Shown here piece after piece: positions 41,698-50,125 of a stretch of DNA of 64,000 nucleotides. The translations under genes were made by a program, and so were the position numbers. This stretch comes from Crocinitomicaceae bacterium TMED114 (GTDB lineage: Bacteria > Bacteroidota > Bacteroidia > Flavobacteriales_D > Sanyastnellaceae). Within the stretch, counting starts at the first letter, position 1. Each line of letters starts with the position of its first letter. The DNA lies in assembly GCA_002172485.2 (NCBI GenBank), contig NHFP02000005.1:66402-130401 (forward strand), written 5' to 3'. The notes below the pieces were generated by a model that saw only the letters and a list, made by a program, of their open reading frames with translations, was not told the origin of the DNA and did no database searches.

Positions 41698-44600
41698 TTA
41701 GAAGGTGACGTTGACGCCTGCGATGATGGTGCGGGCGACGGGGTAGAAGCCACGGTCGATGCCGATCTCCAGCGTGCCGCGGGAACCGATTTCGGGGTCG
41801 AGGCCAGTGTAGTTGGTCCAGGTGAGCAGGTTGCTCGCGGAGATGTAGCAGCGGAACTTGCCGATGTCCATCTTCTCCAAGATGCGGTCGGGCAGGGAGT
41901 ACCCGATTTGCAGGTTCTTTACACGGAGGAAGGAGCCGTCTTCGATGAAGCGGTCGGACACCCGGTTGTTCTGGTTGGCGTCCACGTGGGAAATCCGTGG
42001 ATGCTCGTTGGTGCTGCCTTCTCCGGTCCAGCGCTCGAGGGCCGAGATCGGAAGGTTGGTGGTGTTCAGGTCGTAACGGAAGATGCCGTTGTACAGGTCG
42101 TTGCCGTGGGAGCCCTGCAGGAAGAGGCTCAGGTCAAACTGCTTGTACTTGACGTTGCCCGTGATGCCGTACGTGAAGTCCGGGTGGGGATTTCCAAGTA
42201 CGGTTTTGTCGTTCTCGTCGAGGATGCCGTCTTCGTTTTGGTCGACGAAGATGACGTCGCCGGCCATGGCGTTGGGCTGGGCCGTGTTGGCGGCCGCCTC
42301 TTCGTCCGTCTGGAAGATGCCGGCGGTCTCGTAGCCGTAGAATACGGCCATAGGGAGGCCGATGTCGGTGTAGGCGACGAAGTCGTTGCCCGTGCCGAAC
42401 ACGCCACCGGTGGACAGCGGCTGTCCTCCTTCACCGAGGCCAGTGACCTCGTTGCGGATGACGCTAATGTTGCCGTTGACGTCGTACTCCCAATCGCCCT
42501 TTTCACCGCGGTAGGTGAGGGCGAGCTCGACCCCCTTGTTGCGGGCGCTGGCCACGTTGGTGGCGGCGGGCAGGAAGCCGACCACACCCGGGACGGGCAC
42601 GACGGCGAGCATGTCGTTGGTGTTCTTCACGAAGTAGTCGAGGACCACGTTGAACTTGCCGCGGTAGAGGTCAAGGTCGACTCCGGCGTTGAACTGCTCC
42701 ACGGTTTCCCACTTCAGGTCCGGGTTGGACGTGGTGACGGGGCCGGCGCCGTTGACTTGGACTTGCTCGGGACCGAATGTGTAGTTCTGGCCGTTGAACA
42801 CGACGGAAGTGAAGTCGAAGTTGCCGATGCCGTCGGCGTTGCCGTTGCGGCCCCACGAGGCGCGCACCTTGGCGAATTCAATCCAGTCCTTCTCGACGAC
42901 CCACGGAATCTCGGTGAGGTTCCACGCGGCGGAGAGGGAGGGGAAGATGCCGTAGCGGTTGTTCGCACCAAACTTGGAGGAGCCGTCCCGGCGAATCGTG
43001 CCGGAGAGGGAATAGCGGTCGCCGATCTCGTATTGGATCCGGGCAAAGCTGGACAGGTAGGAGCTCTCACCGTAACCGCCGCTGGCGTTCGGGGCCTGCT
43101 CGTTGAAGTTGAGGCTGTTGTCCAGGAAGGCCAGCTCCGGGTCGTTGGAGTTGAGGCTGTCGCGGTAGGTGCCGATGTTCTGGTAGTTGCCGTAGAGGGC
43201 GGAGTACCCGAAAATGGCCTGGATGTGGTCGCCGTTTTCGAAGTTCTTGTCGTAGGTGGCGGTGTTCTCCCACTGCATGGTGGACCACTTGTTCTCGTTG
43301 CGGATCAGGCTGTTGACCTCGCGCCACTCGTAAGCGGGTCGGTTCGGGTCGTTCGGACCGATGCCGAGGTCGAACGTCGGGGAGAAGATTTTCTGGGAGC
43401 CCAAGGAAAGGTCCACGTTCACGGAGGAGCGGACCTTGAGGTTCTGCCAAATGTCGTATTCGCCGTACAGGTTGCCGACGAAGCGGTTGGTGGTCCACTT
43501 GTCGTGGGTCGTCTCCACCTGGTTAATCGGGTTGGCGATGTCGCTTCCGATGAGCTCGGAGTAGGCGTAGGATCCGTCGGGGCGCGTGACCGGGGTGACG
43601 GGGTCCATGTTCAATGCGCGCACGACCGGGGTCGCGAACTCATTGTTCTCGGCGAGGGCGTTCCGGTTGAGGTGGGTGAAGTTCAACGTCTGTCCAATGC
43701 GGAACCGGTCACCGGCCTCTTGTTGAGAGCTGATGCGGAAGGTGGTCCGCTCGAAACGGCCTTTCTCACCACCGATGATGCCGTCCTGCACGAAGTGGCT
43801 TCCGCCGATGGCCGTCGAGGACGTGGCGGTGCCCTTCGTGAAGTTGAAGCTGTGGTTCATGATCGGGGCCCGCTGGAACAGGGCGTCTTGCCAATCGGTG
43901 CCTTCTCCGAGGCTGGCCGGATCGGCAAGCTGGGCGTAGGGGACGAGGCCGGCGGAGGCACGGCTCTCGTTCATGAGGATGGCGTACTCTTCAGCGTTGA
44001 GGAGACCAATTTTCTTCCACGGCTCCTGGAAGCCGTAGTAGGCGTCGTAGGTCACCTGAGCCGGCTGGCCCTTGGCGCCCTTCTTGGTCGTCACGAGAAT
44101 CACCCCGTTTCCACCTCGCGCACCATAGATGGCAGCCGAGGCGGCGTCCTTCAGAACGGAAATGCTTTCAATGTCGGCCGGGTTGAGAAAGTCGATGCCC
44201 CCGGTCGGGATGCCGTCGACGACCCACAGTGGCTCGGCGTTGTTCAAGGAACCCGTTCCCCGAATCCGGATGGACTGGGTGGAGCCAGGCTGGCCGGAGT
44301 TTTGCGTCACCTGGACACCCGCGGCACGGCCTTGCAGCGCCTGCTCCGTCCGGAGCACGGGCACTGCAGTGGCGTCCTTGATGTCGATGGTTCCGACCGC
44401 ACCCGAAATCTTGCTTCGCTGCTGGTTTCCGTAGCCGATGACAATGGCTTCCTCGAGGCCGGCGATGTCGGCGGCGAGGGGATGGTCCACCGTCGTTCGG
44501 CCCGCGAGGGCCACGTCGGTGGTTTTGTAACCGATGTAAGTGAAGGTCAACGTGGCCTCGGGCGTGGACACCATCAAGGTGTAGTTGCCCTCGAGGTCCG

Positions 44601-44751
44601 TGACCGTGCCGTTGTAGGTGCCCTTCTCGACGACGGAGACTCCGGGGAGTCCCATTCCGTCATCGGCGTCGGTCACCTTGCCGATGATGGGCGTGGACTG
44701 TGCCCATGCCCCGAAGGGCACGAGCCAGGCCAGAAATAGCAGGATGCGCAT
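41698..44751 (-). CDS. SusC-family TonB-dependent outer-membrane oligosaccharide transporter
   Basis: 1017 residues from ATG 44751 (MRILLFLAWLVPFGAWAQST); a TTG at 44763 would add four residues. Carboxypeptidase-regulatory-like domain (IIGKVTDADDGMGLPGVSVV), TonB-box-like IVIGYGNQQRSKISG, plug with SIRIRGTGSLNNAEPLWVVD, SusC signature IESISVLKDAASAAIYGARG, and a barrel ending IIAGVNVTF. Third gene of the operon, 20 bases after the binding-protein stop; susD follows. Comparable over its whole length to the first SusC, with differences mainly in the barrel loops, so the two may take up different glucan sizes. Confidence 0.95.
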   Translation of the reverse strand: MRILLFLAWLVPFGAWAQSTPIIGKVTDADDGMGLPGVSVVEKGTYNGTVTDLEGNYTLMVSTPEATLTFTYIGYKTTDVALAGRTTVDHPLAADIAGLEEAIVIGYGNQQRSKISGAVGTIDIKDATAVPVLRTEQALQGRAAGVQVTQNSGQPGSTQSIRIRGTGSLNNAEPLWVVDGIPTGGIDFLNPADIESISVLKDAASAAIYGARGGNGVILVTTKKGAKGQPAQVTYDAYYGFQEPWKKIGLLNAEEYAILMNESRASAGLVPYAQLADPASLGEGTDWQDALFQRAPIMNHSFNFTKGTATSSTAIGGSHFVQDGIIGGEKGRFERTTFRISSQQEAGDRFRIGQTLNFTHLNRNALAENNEFATPVVRALNMDPVTPVTRPDGSYAYSELIGSDIANPINQVETTHDKWTTNRFVGNLYGEYDIWQNLKVRSSVNVDLSLGSQKIFSPTFDLGIGPNDPNRPAYEWREVNSLIRNENKWSTMQWENTATYDKNFENGDHIQAIFGYSALYGNYQNIGTYRDSLNSNDPELAFLDNSLNFNEQAPNASGGYGESSYLSSFARIQYEIGDRYSLSGTIRRDGSSKFGANNRYGIFPSLSAAWNLTEIPWVVEKDWIEFAKVRASWGRNGNADGIGNFDFTSVVFNGQNYTFGPEQVQVNGAGPVTTSNPDLKWETVEQFNAGVDLDLYRGKFNVVLDYFVKNTNDMLAVVPVPGVVGFLPAATNVASARNKGVELALTYRGEKGDWEYDVNGNISVIRNEVTGLGEGGQPLSTGGVFGTGNDFVAYTDIGLPMAVFYGYETAGIFQTDEEAAANTAQPNAMAGDVIFVDQNEDGILDENDKTVLGNPHPDFTYGITGNVKYKQFDLSLFLQGSHGNDLYNGIFRYDLNTTNLPISALERWTGEGSTNEHPRISHVDANQNNRVSDRFIEDGSFLRVKNLQIGYSLPDRILEKMDIGKFRCYISASNLLTWTNYTGLDPEIGSRGTLEIGIDRGFYPVARTIIAGVNVTF

Positions 44752-44771
44752 GGTGCGGTTCAATGTTGGAT

Positions 44772-46667
44772 TCAGTGTTGGACAATCACCGTTTCGGTGG
44801 CCGTGGCGGCGCCATTTTTGACGCGGATGATGTAGAAGCCGTTGGGCTGGTTGCCGAGGTCAACGACCGTCTGGACGCTGCCGGCGTTGAAGTTCTCGGT
44901 GCAGACCTGGCGGCCGGAGAGGTCGCGGACGACCAGGTTGGCATCGGCTTCCGTTGCGGCCGGGAAGGCCACGGTCAGAACGCCGTCGGTCACGCTCGGG
45001 AAGACGCGGAACTGAAGAGGGTTGCGTTCTGCGACATGGTTGATGAGACACGGTGCACAGGACTCGAAGCACACGGTGTCGAGCACCATGGCATCCTCGG
45101 AGGAAATGGTCAGGATTCGGTTGGTGAAGCCTGCCGAGGTGATGGTGCACGCTGAATCGGCCTGAGCGTCCAACTGTTCGGGTGCGCTCCAGCTTCCGTT
45201 CATGAATTTGTATTCATGGTCGCCCTGCGGCAGATCGAGGGTGACCGAGTACACATTGTCACCGTCGGCATCGCTCATGAGGACGGTTTCTCCCTCCCAG
45301 TTGTCGATGGTCGGGCCTGTGACGTAGACGTCTCCATCCACAGTTTGACTGCTCATGTCGACGTGGAAGGTCACCTCGGTGTCGGGCACCACGACCTCCT
45401 CACATTCCTCGCAGCTTTCGAAGCAGATTGGATCCAGCACGACGTTGCCAGCACCGGGTGCAATCGTGATGATCCGATTGACAAAAGTGTCCTCCCCGTC
45501 AATCGTGGTCAATGTGCACATGCTGTCTTCCTGACTGTCGAGGTTCTCGGTTCCGTCCCAGTCGCCATTGTTGAACTTGAATTCGTGATCCCCAGCGTCC
45601 AGCTCCACATTGACTGCATAGATGCCATCTCCAATATCGTTCATCACGACGCTCGTTCCGTCCCAGTTGTCGATGGTTTGTCCCGTGATGTAGATGGGGC
45701 CGAGGATGTCTTGCTCGCTCATGTCGACCTGGAAGGTGACGGTCGACGCGGTAGAACATTCACCGTCGGTCCAGGAGGTCACACCACCGTAGAATTGGGC
45801 TTCACACTCGTTGCCATAGGTCACGCCGTCACAGCCGCAGACCGGCGCCCACTCTGTCGTGCACATCATCGTGGTATCGATCTGTAGCGAATCGATGCAG
45901 GGTGTGACTTCACCGCATGCATCACAGCCGTTGTAGCAAATGGCATCCAGCACAATCGGGTCGCTTCCCTCGACGATCAACAGGCGATTCACGTATTCAC
46001 CGGGTGCTGTCGTGCAGGATTCACTGCCGTCAAATGTTTCAGCGGTGTCCCAATCGCCATCGATGAGGTATTTCCATTGAATCGCTCCAGGCAGGCACTC
46101 CAGCGTGAGGGTGTAGATGCCATCACCGTCAGCGTCCTCCATGGGGTTGGCCCATTCACTCCATGAGATCCAATCTCCAACCATATACACGGTATTCGTG
46201 ACATTTTCGTTGGCCATGTCGACATGAAAGGTCACATCGACCGGGCCGCCAGTGGCAGTGCATGAGCCATCTGTAGTACACTGTCCAAAACAGGTGTTGA
46301 TGATGGTGTCTTCTGTGATGTTCACCAACTCACGGTCGCTCCACTCACCTGCAGCACAGGGCTGACCAACGATGTTTTCCTTACAGGACCAGTCTGCCCC
46401 GCATGTTCCATTGGTAAATGTGTAAAGTCCGGTATACCCGGACTCCACTTCAACCGTGATGGTCCAGATGTCGTCTCCGTCTTCATCGGTCATGAGATTG
46501 GGATTGTTGGCTCCTGGACCACCCCAGTCCTCTCCGCCGGCGAGGTACACGCCATCGGGGGAGGTGGTTTCGTTGGCCATATTGACGTTGAAGGTGACGC
46601 TGACCATTTGGGCTTGCATTTGGAAGAATGCCATGCAGGTCATCAAAAGAAGGGGGAGGTGCTTCAT
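44772..46667 (-). CDS. Secreted multi-module glycan-binding protein with Kazal domain and T9SS sorting
   Basis: 631 residues with signal peptide (MKHLPLLLMTCMAFFQMQAQ). Four repeats of ~110 residues each open with a VTFxVxM strand (MVSVTFNVNM, VDVTFHVDM, STVTFQVDM, TEVTFHVDM), carry DGDDIWTITVE / DGDGIYTLTLE-type strands, and close with a Cys cluster such as VCFESCAPC. They look like carbohydrate-binding beta-sandwiches (CBM20/E-set type). Between repeats 2 and 3 (~265-305) sits a Kazal-like inhibitor domain, CTTEWAPVCGCDGVTYGNEC. A T9SS domain (~553-631) ends the chain. Second gene of the GH3-to-GH16 operon; probably a surface glucan binder. The GH5 N-terminus carries one similar module. Confidence 0.8.
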   Translation of the reverse strand: MKHLPLLLMTCMAFFQMQAQMVSVTFNVNMANETTSPDGVYLAGGEDWGGPGANNPNLMTDEDGDDIWTITVEVESGYTGLYTFTNGTCGADWSCKENIVGQPCAAGEWSDRELVNITEDTIINTCFGQCTTDGSCTATGGPVDVTFHVDMANENVTNTVYMVGDWISWSEWANPMEDADGDGIYTLTLECLPGAIQWKYLIDGDWDTAETFDGSESCTTAPGEYVNRLLIVEGSDPIVLDAICYNGCDACGEVTPCIDSLQIDTTMMCTTEWAPVCGCDGVTYGNECEAQFYGGVTSWTDGECSTASTVTFQVDMSEQDILGPIYITGQTIDNWDGTSVVMNDIGDGIYAVNVELDAGDHEFKFNNGDWDGTENLDSQEDSMCTLTTIDGEDTFVNRIITIAPGAGNVVLDPICFESCEECEEVVVPDTEVTFHVDMSSQTVDGDVYVTGPTIDNWEGETVLMSDADGDNVYSVTLDLPQGDHEYKFMNGSWSAPEQLDAQADSACTITSAGFTNRILTISSEDAMVLDTVCFESCAPCLINHVAERNPLQFRVFPSVTDGVLTVAFPAATEADANLVVRDLSGRQVCTENFNAGSVQTVVDLGNQPNGFYIIRVKNGAATATETVIVQH

Positions 46668-46712
46668 CGGGTGTGGTGTTGATTTCAGTTCTCTGCTTCA
46701 GTTGTGTTTTCG

Positions 46713-48992
46713 TCAGGGTGCGATGAGTTCAAACTCAGCGAACTGGTCTTGGATCCGAAGGCCGAAGTACCCAGGCTCCACGATGTACATGTTGTTTCGT
46801 CCAATGAACCCAAGGTTGTGAGTATGGACGTCGAGGGTGACCTTGGAGGTTGCGCCGGCAGGCACAACCACCTGTTTGTAGGCCGCGAGTTCGTCCACGG
46901 AGGGGGTGATGCTGGCCACGCGGTCTTGCGAGTAGACGATGACGGTTTCGGTGGTGCTGCGGTCGCCGGTGTTCTGGAGCGTAACCTCGACGGTCACGGT
47001 GTCCCCCATGTTGGCTGATTCTCCCGTCAGGATTTCCAGGTTGGTGGTTTGAACCGGGGAGTAGGACAGGCCGGAACCAAAGGTGTACTGGGGGTTGAAT
47101 CCGCCTTCGTTGAGTTCAGTGTGCTTGCAGTCGTGGGTGAGGTGCGAGGATGGATGGCGCGGCCAGGTAAAAGGCAGACGGCCGGAGGGATTGAAGTCCC
47201 CGCTCAGGACGTCAGCAATGGCACGTGCCCCATAGTCTCCTGGCAAGTAAGCCATGAGGAAGGCGTCGAGGAGTGGCTCGATCGCAGAGTGGGTGCGGGG
47301 GCGACCTCCGACATAGACTCCGATGACGGGCACGTCGGTGGCGTGAATGGCCTTCACGAGGTCCTGTTGGTTCTGGAAAAGTTCAATGGTCTCGACGTTG
47401 CCCTTGAATTCCGTATACGGCATCTCCCCGAGGAATACCACGGCACACTGCGTCGTTCGAGGGTGGAGGGAACGTGTCACGGCGTCAATGTCGGCTTGCC
47501 CGAATTCCATGTCCAATTCTGCCAGGTCAATGCGGTCCGCGCCGAAGACCTCGCGCATGGACTCGACCGCGGTGGGGCGTCCGGGTGTGTTGTACTTCGG
47601 GTTTCGGCCTTGCCAGGTTCCGGTCCATCCACCGTTCAAGGCATTTAGGCTGTTGGCCGTAGGGCCCGTCACCAGGATTCGTCCCGTGCCTCCGATGGGG
47701 AGGATGGGTTGATCGGGGTAGACGGCGTGCTGACCTTCATTCTTGAGCAGGGTCATGCTCTCGAGGGCGGCTCGCGCCGCGGTCCCCTCAAGGCTGGCCT
47801 TGTCGGGGTAGTCCTCGATGGAAGGAGGCATTCCACCGGTGTCGAACAGGCCACGGTCGTATTTGACGCTGAGGATGCGGCGGACGCTCTCGTCCAGTCT
47901 GGATTCGGCGATTCGGCCCTCGCGGACGAGTTCGGCAAGCAGCACAGGAAATAACGTGTCGGTCGGCACCATGCTCATGTCAATGCCGGCATGAATGGCC
48001 ATTTCGATGGCGTCCTTGTAATCAGCGGCCACTTTGTGGCGCTTGAAGAGGTACCGGATGTCCTCCCAGTCGGTCACCACCAGCCCTTCGAATCCGAGCT
48101 CATCCCGCAGGATGTCGGTGAGGATGTGGCGGTCGGCATGGACGGGGATGCCATTGGTTTCGCCGCTGTTGACCATGACCGTGGCGGCGCCGGCTTCAAC
48201 GGCTGCGGCGAAGGGCGGGAGGAAAATCTCCCGCAGCTGGCGCTCGGGAATCCAGGCCGGTGTGCGGTCCTTGCCGGACAGCGGACGGCTGTAGCCCATG
48301 TAGTGTTTGAGGCAGGCCGCGATGGGAGAGGGGCCTTCCTGGTATCCCTTGACCATCGCCACGCCCATGTCAGTCACCAGCCGTGGGGATTCGCCAAAGG
48401 TTTCCCAAAACCGGGGCCAACGGGCGTCACGGGCGACGTCCAGGACCGGAGAGAAGTTCCAGGGAATGCCGGAAGCCAAGACCTCTTGGGCCGCATTTTC
48501 GGCGAACTTCCGTACGAGTGCCGTGTCCCACGTGGCGGCGAGCCCCAACTGTTGGGGGGCCAGCACGCCGCCGGTGGTGTATGTTGGACCATGAATGGCG
48601 TCAATGCCGTAGAGCACGGGGATCCCGGACGGCTTTTCCGTCGCTTTGTCCTGGATGCCTCCGATGAGCTCGTGCCATTTCTCCGGGGTGTAGGCATGGC
48701 CAGCACAGTTCAAAATGCTGCCCACACGAAGGTCGACGAGGACGTGCTTTAGTTTCTCGGGGTCGAGTCGATGGGGCTCATCCACGTTCATGCCCTCCTT
48801 CACGCAGACCATGTCGAGGGTGAGCTGGGTCATTTCCCCTGCTTTGTCCTCGAGGGTCAACGTGCTCAGCACACTGTCGATGAAGGCGTCTTTCGAAGAC
48901 TCTGGAGCGGTGTTGGTCGCATCTGAACAACCTGCGGCGAAAAATCCCATCAGGCCCGCCAACATTGCAGAGAAACGAATCGAAGGTGTCAT
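46713..48992 (-). CDS. GH3 beta-glucosidase / exo-beta-1,3-glucosidase lipoprotein
   Basis: 759 residues from ATG 48992 (MTPSIRFSAMLAGLMGFFAAGC, lipobox). A GTG at 49028 would add 12 residues inside the operator and is not likely. GH3 barrel with YGIDAIHGPTYTTGG and nucleophile Asp308 in GLVVTDWEDIRYL; then the alpha/beta sandwich (ILVTGPTANSLNALNGGWTG) and a C-terminal fibronectin-like domain. It should split short beta-glucan oligosaccharides to glucose. First gene of the operon GH3, binding protein, SusC, SusD, PKD, GH16; a perfect palindrome lies 21 bases upstream. Confidence 0.92.
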   Translation of the reverse strand: MTPSIRFSAMLAGLMGFFAAGCSDATNTAPESSKDAFIDSVLSTLTLEDKAGEMTQLTLDMVCVKEGMNVDEPHRLDPEKLKHVLVDLRVGSILNCAGHAYTPEKWHELIGGIQDKATEKPSGIPVLYGIDAIHGPTYTTGGVLAPQQLGLAATWDTALVRKFAENAAQEVLASGIPWNFSPVLDVARDARWPRFWETFGESPRLVTDMGVAMVKGYQEGPSPIAACLKHYMGYSRPLSGKDRTPAWIPERQLREIFLPPFAAAVEAGAATVMVNSGETNGIPVHADRHILTDILRDELGFEGLVVTDWEDIRYLFKRHKVAADYKDAIEMAIHAGIDMSMVPTDTLFPVLLAELVREGRIAESRLDESVRRILSVKYDRGLFDTGGMPPSIEDYPDKASLEGTAARAALESMTLLKNEGQHAVYPDQPILPIGGTGRILVTGPTANSLNALNGGWTGTWQGRNPKYNTPGRPTAVESMREVFGADRIDLAELDMEFGQADIDAVTRSLHPRTTQCAVVFLGEMPYTEFKGNVETIELFQNQQDLVKAIHATDVPVIGVYVGGRPRTHSAIEPLLDAFLMAYLPGDYGARAIADVLSGDFNPSGRLPFTWPRHPSSHLTHDCKHTELNEGGFNPQYTFGSGLSYSPVQTTNLEILTGESANMGDTVTVEVTLQNTGDRSTTETVIVYSQDRVASITPSVDELAAYKQVVVPAGATSKVTLDVHTHNLGFIGRNNMYIVEPGYFGLRIQDQFAEFELIAP

Positions 48993-49013
48993 GTCGCTTG
49001 AATTGGACAGCAA

Positions 49014-49028
49014 GTGTACGAAATACAC
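49014..49028. promoter_or_regulatory. Candidate operator, copy C (perfect, extended arms)
   Basis: GTGTA-CGAAA-TACAC; the arms extend to 7 bases each when the flanks are counted (AAGTGTACGAAATACACTT, 49012-49030). It stands in the 118-base divergent gap between the GH3 operon and the DUF4920 gene, 21 bases before the GH3 ATG. On the minus strand it contains TATTTCG, a loose -7 element. Confidence 0.65.
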
Positions 49029-49098
49029 TTAGTTGGGGCAGGCCCAGAGGCATGACTCTTATGGGGTATAGATGCAGGGGGCTCTGGGGCGCCGAATG

Positions 49099-49106
49099 TA
49101 TTTTGG
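49099..49106 (+). promoter_or_regulatory. Possible -7 element of the DUF4920 gene
   Basis: TATTTTGG matches TANNTTTG at 7 of 8 and ends 4 bases before ATG 49111. Confidence 0.4.
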
Positions 49107-49110
49107 CCCC

Positions 49111-49620
49111 ATGAAGACGAAGACCTTGATGAGCGTGGCCGCGGTGGTGGGCATGCTCGTGTGGACCGGATGTGCAACCGGCGGCAGTTCCGTTGAGCAG
49201 CCTGGTTCCGATGAGGGGAACAACCGGACCTTTTATGGAGAGGTAATCGACACGGTTGGCGGGCTGAATGGCCACGCACTGAGGACGGCCTTGAGCCTGT
49301 TTGAAGGACGTACGCAGGCCCGTTTCGAGGGCGAAATCACAGCGACGTGTCCCAAGAAAGGATGCTGGATGGACGTGGCTTCCGGTCGGGACACGGTGTT
49401 TGTCCGCTTTCAGGATTACAGCTTCTTCGTGCCGACCGAAGGAGTCGAAGGCAAGCGGACGATTGTAGAAGGGGAGGCTTTCTATGACACCCTTAGTGTG
49501 GCCGATCTTCAGCATTATGCCCAGGATGCTGGCGCCACGGAGGAGGAAATCGCCGCCATCACCGAGCCAAAGCTCAAGCTGGCGTTCACGGCGACCGGCG
49601 TGATGATCGAAGACCAATGA
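49111..49620 (+). CDS. DUF4920-like lipoprotein
   Basis: 169 residues from ATG 49111 (MKTKTLMSVAAVVGMLVWTGC, lipobox). The core RTFYGEVIDTVGGL, ARFEGEITATCPKKGCWMDV and FVRFQDYSFFVPTEGVEGK matches the OB-like DUF4920 family common in Bacteroidota. A CPKKGC pair could bind metal or form a disulfide. Function unknown. Its stop overlaps the ATG of the cytochrome-like gene, so the two are coupled. Confidence 0.75.
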   Translation: MKTKTLMSVAAVVGMLVWTGCATGGSSVEQPGSDEGNNRTFYGEVIDTVGGLNGHALRTALSLFEGRTQARFEGEITATCPKKGCWMDVASGRDTVFVRFQDYSFFVPTEGVEGKRTIVEGEAFYDTLSVADLQHYAQDAGATEEEIAAITEPKLKLAFTATGVMIEDQ

Positions 49621-50069
49621 CCCGAGGTCCACTGTTGGGGAGCGGCTGGCTCATCGTTGCAGCAGTGCTGATGGCCCAATGCGCCGGAGGGGATGCCTCG
49701 TGCGAGCCGCAAAGCACGCCGCGATTGGCCCCCGCCCAACCCAACCGCACCTCCGAACTGGCGGAGAGTATGCGGATGCTCGATGCGGAGTTGCTGGGCG
49801 TGAAGACCTTGGTCGAGAACAGCGATCCGGCTTTGCAGGAGGCACAGTTCACCGACATCGACTTCACGCAATTGGCACCGACAGACAGCAGCATGCTGGT
49901 GGAGGGCTTCACCGCATTGTCGAAAGCGTTTGCACACCATGTTGCGGCGTTCAATGCTGCCCCCAGTTCGGAGACCTATTCTGCAGTGGTCGGCGGATGT
50001 GAGGCATGTCACATGAAGGCCTGTCCTGGCCCGCTGGAGCGGATTGCCAAACGGCATTTGGCCGACTGA
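49617..50069 (+). CDS. c-type cytochrome-like lipoprotein
   Basis: 150 residues. N-terminal lipoprotein-type signal (LIVAAVLMAQC), then a helical domain with one haem c site, CEACH, in VVGGCEACHMKACPGPLERI near the C-terminus, as in cytochrome c'-like four-helix proteins. It probably carries one haem on the periplasmic side. 4-base overlap with the DUF4920 gene suggests a joint role, perhaps in electron transfer or metal handling. A perfect hairpin (50107-50125) follows 38 bases after the stop. Confidence 0.7.
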   Translation: MTRGPLLGSGWLIVAAVLMAQCAGGDASCEPQSTPRLAPAQPNRTSELAESMRMLDAELLGVKTLVENSDPALQEAQFTDIDFTQLAPTDSSMLVEGFTALSKAFAHHVAAFNAAPSSETYSAVVGGCEACHMKACPGPLERIAKRHLAD

Positions 50070-50106
50070 AGTCGGGTTGCCATCGAATTTGAAGGAGAAT
50101 GTGTCC

Positions 50107-50125
50107 TTCAGGCGCCGCGCCTGAA
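50107..50125. repeat. Perfect 19-base inverted repeat
   Basis: TTCAGGCGC-C-GCGCCTGAA; it can fold as an 8-bp stem with a 3-base loop. Lies 37 bases after the cytochrome-like stop and has no U-run, so it may be a stability hairpin more than a terminator. Confidence 0.6.

Noticed and set aside
39994-44739. 1581-codon open frame antisense to SusD and SusC of the second locus
   Set aside because: Longest open frame in the window, but it is the complement of two clear SusC/SusD genes; Val/Gly/Glu/Ala-rich shadow caused by high GC at codon position 3.
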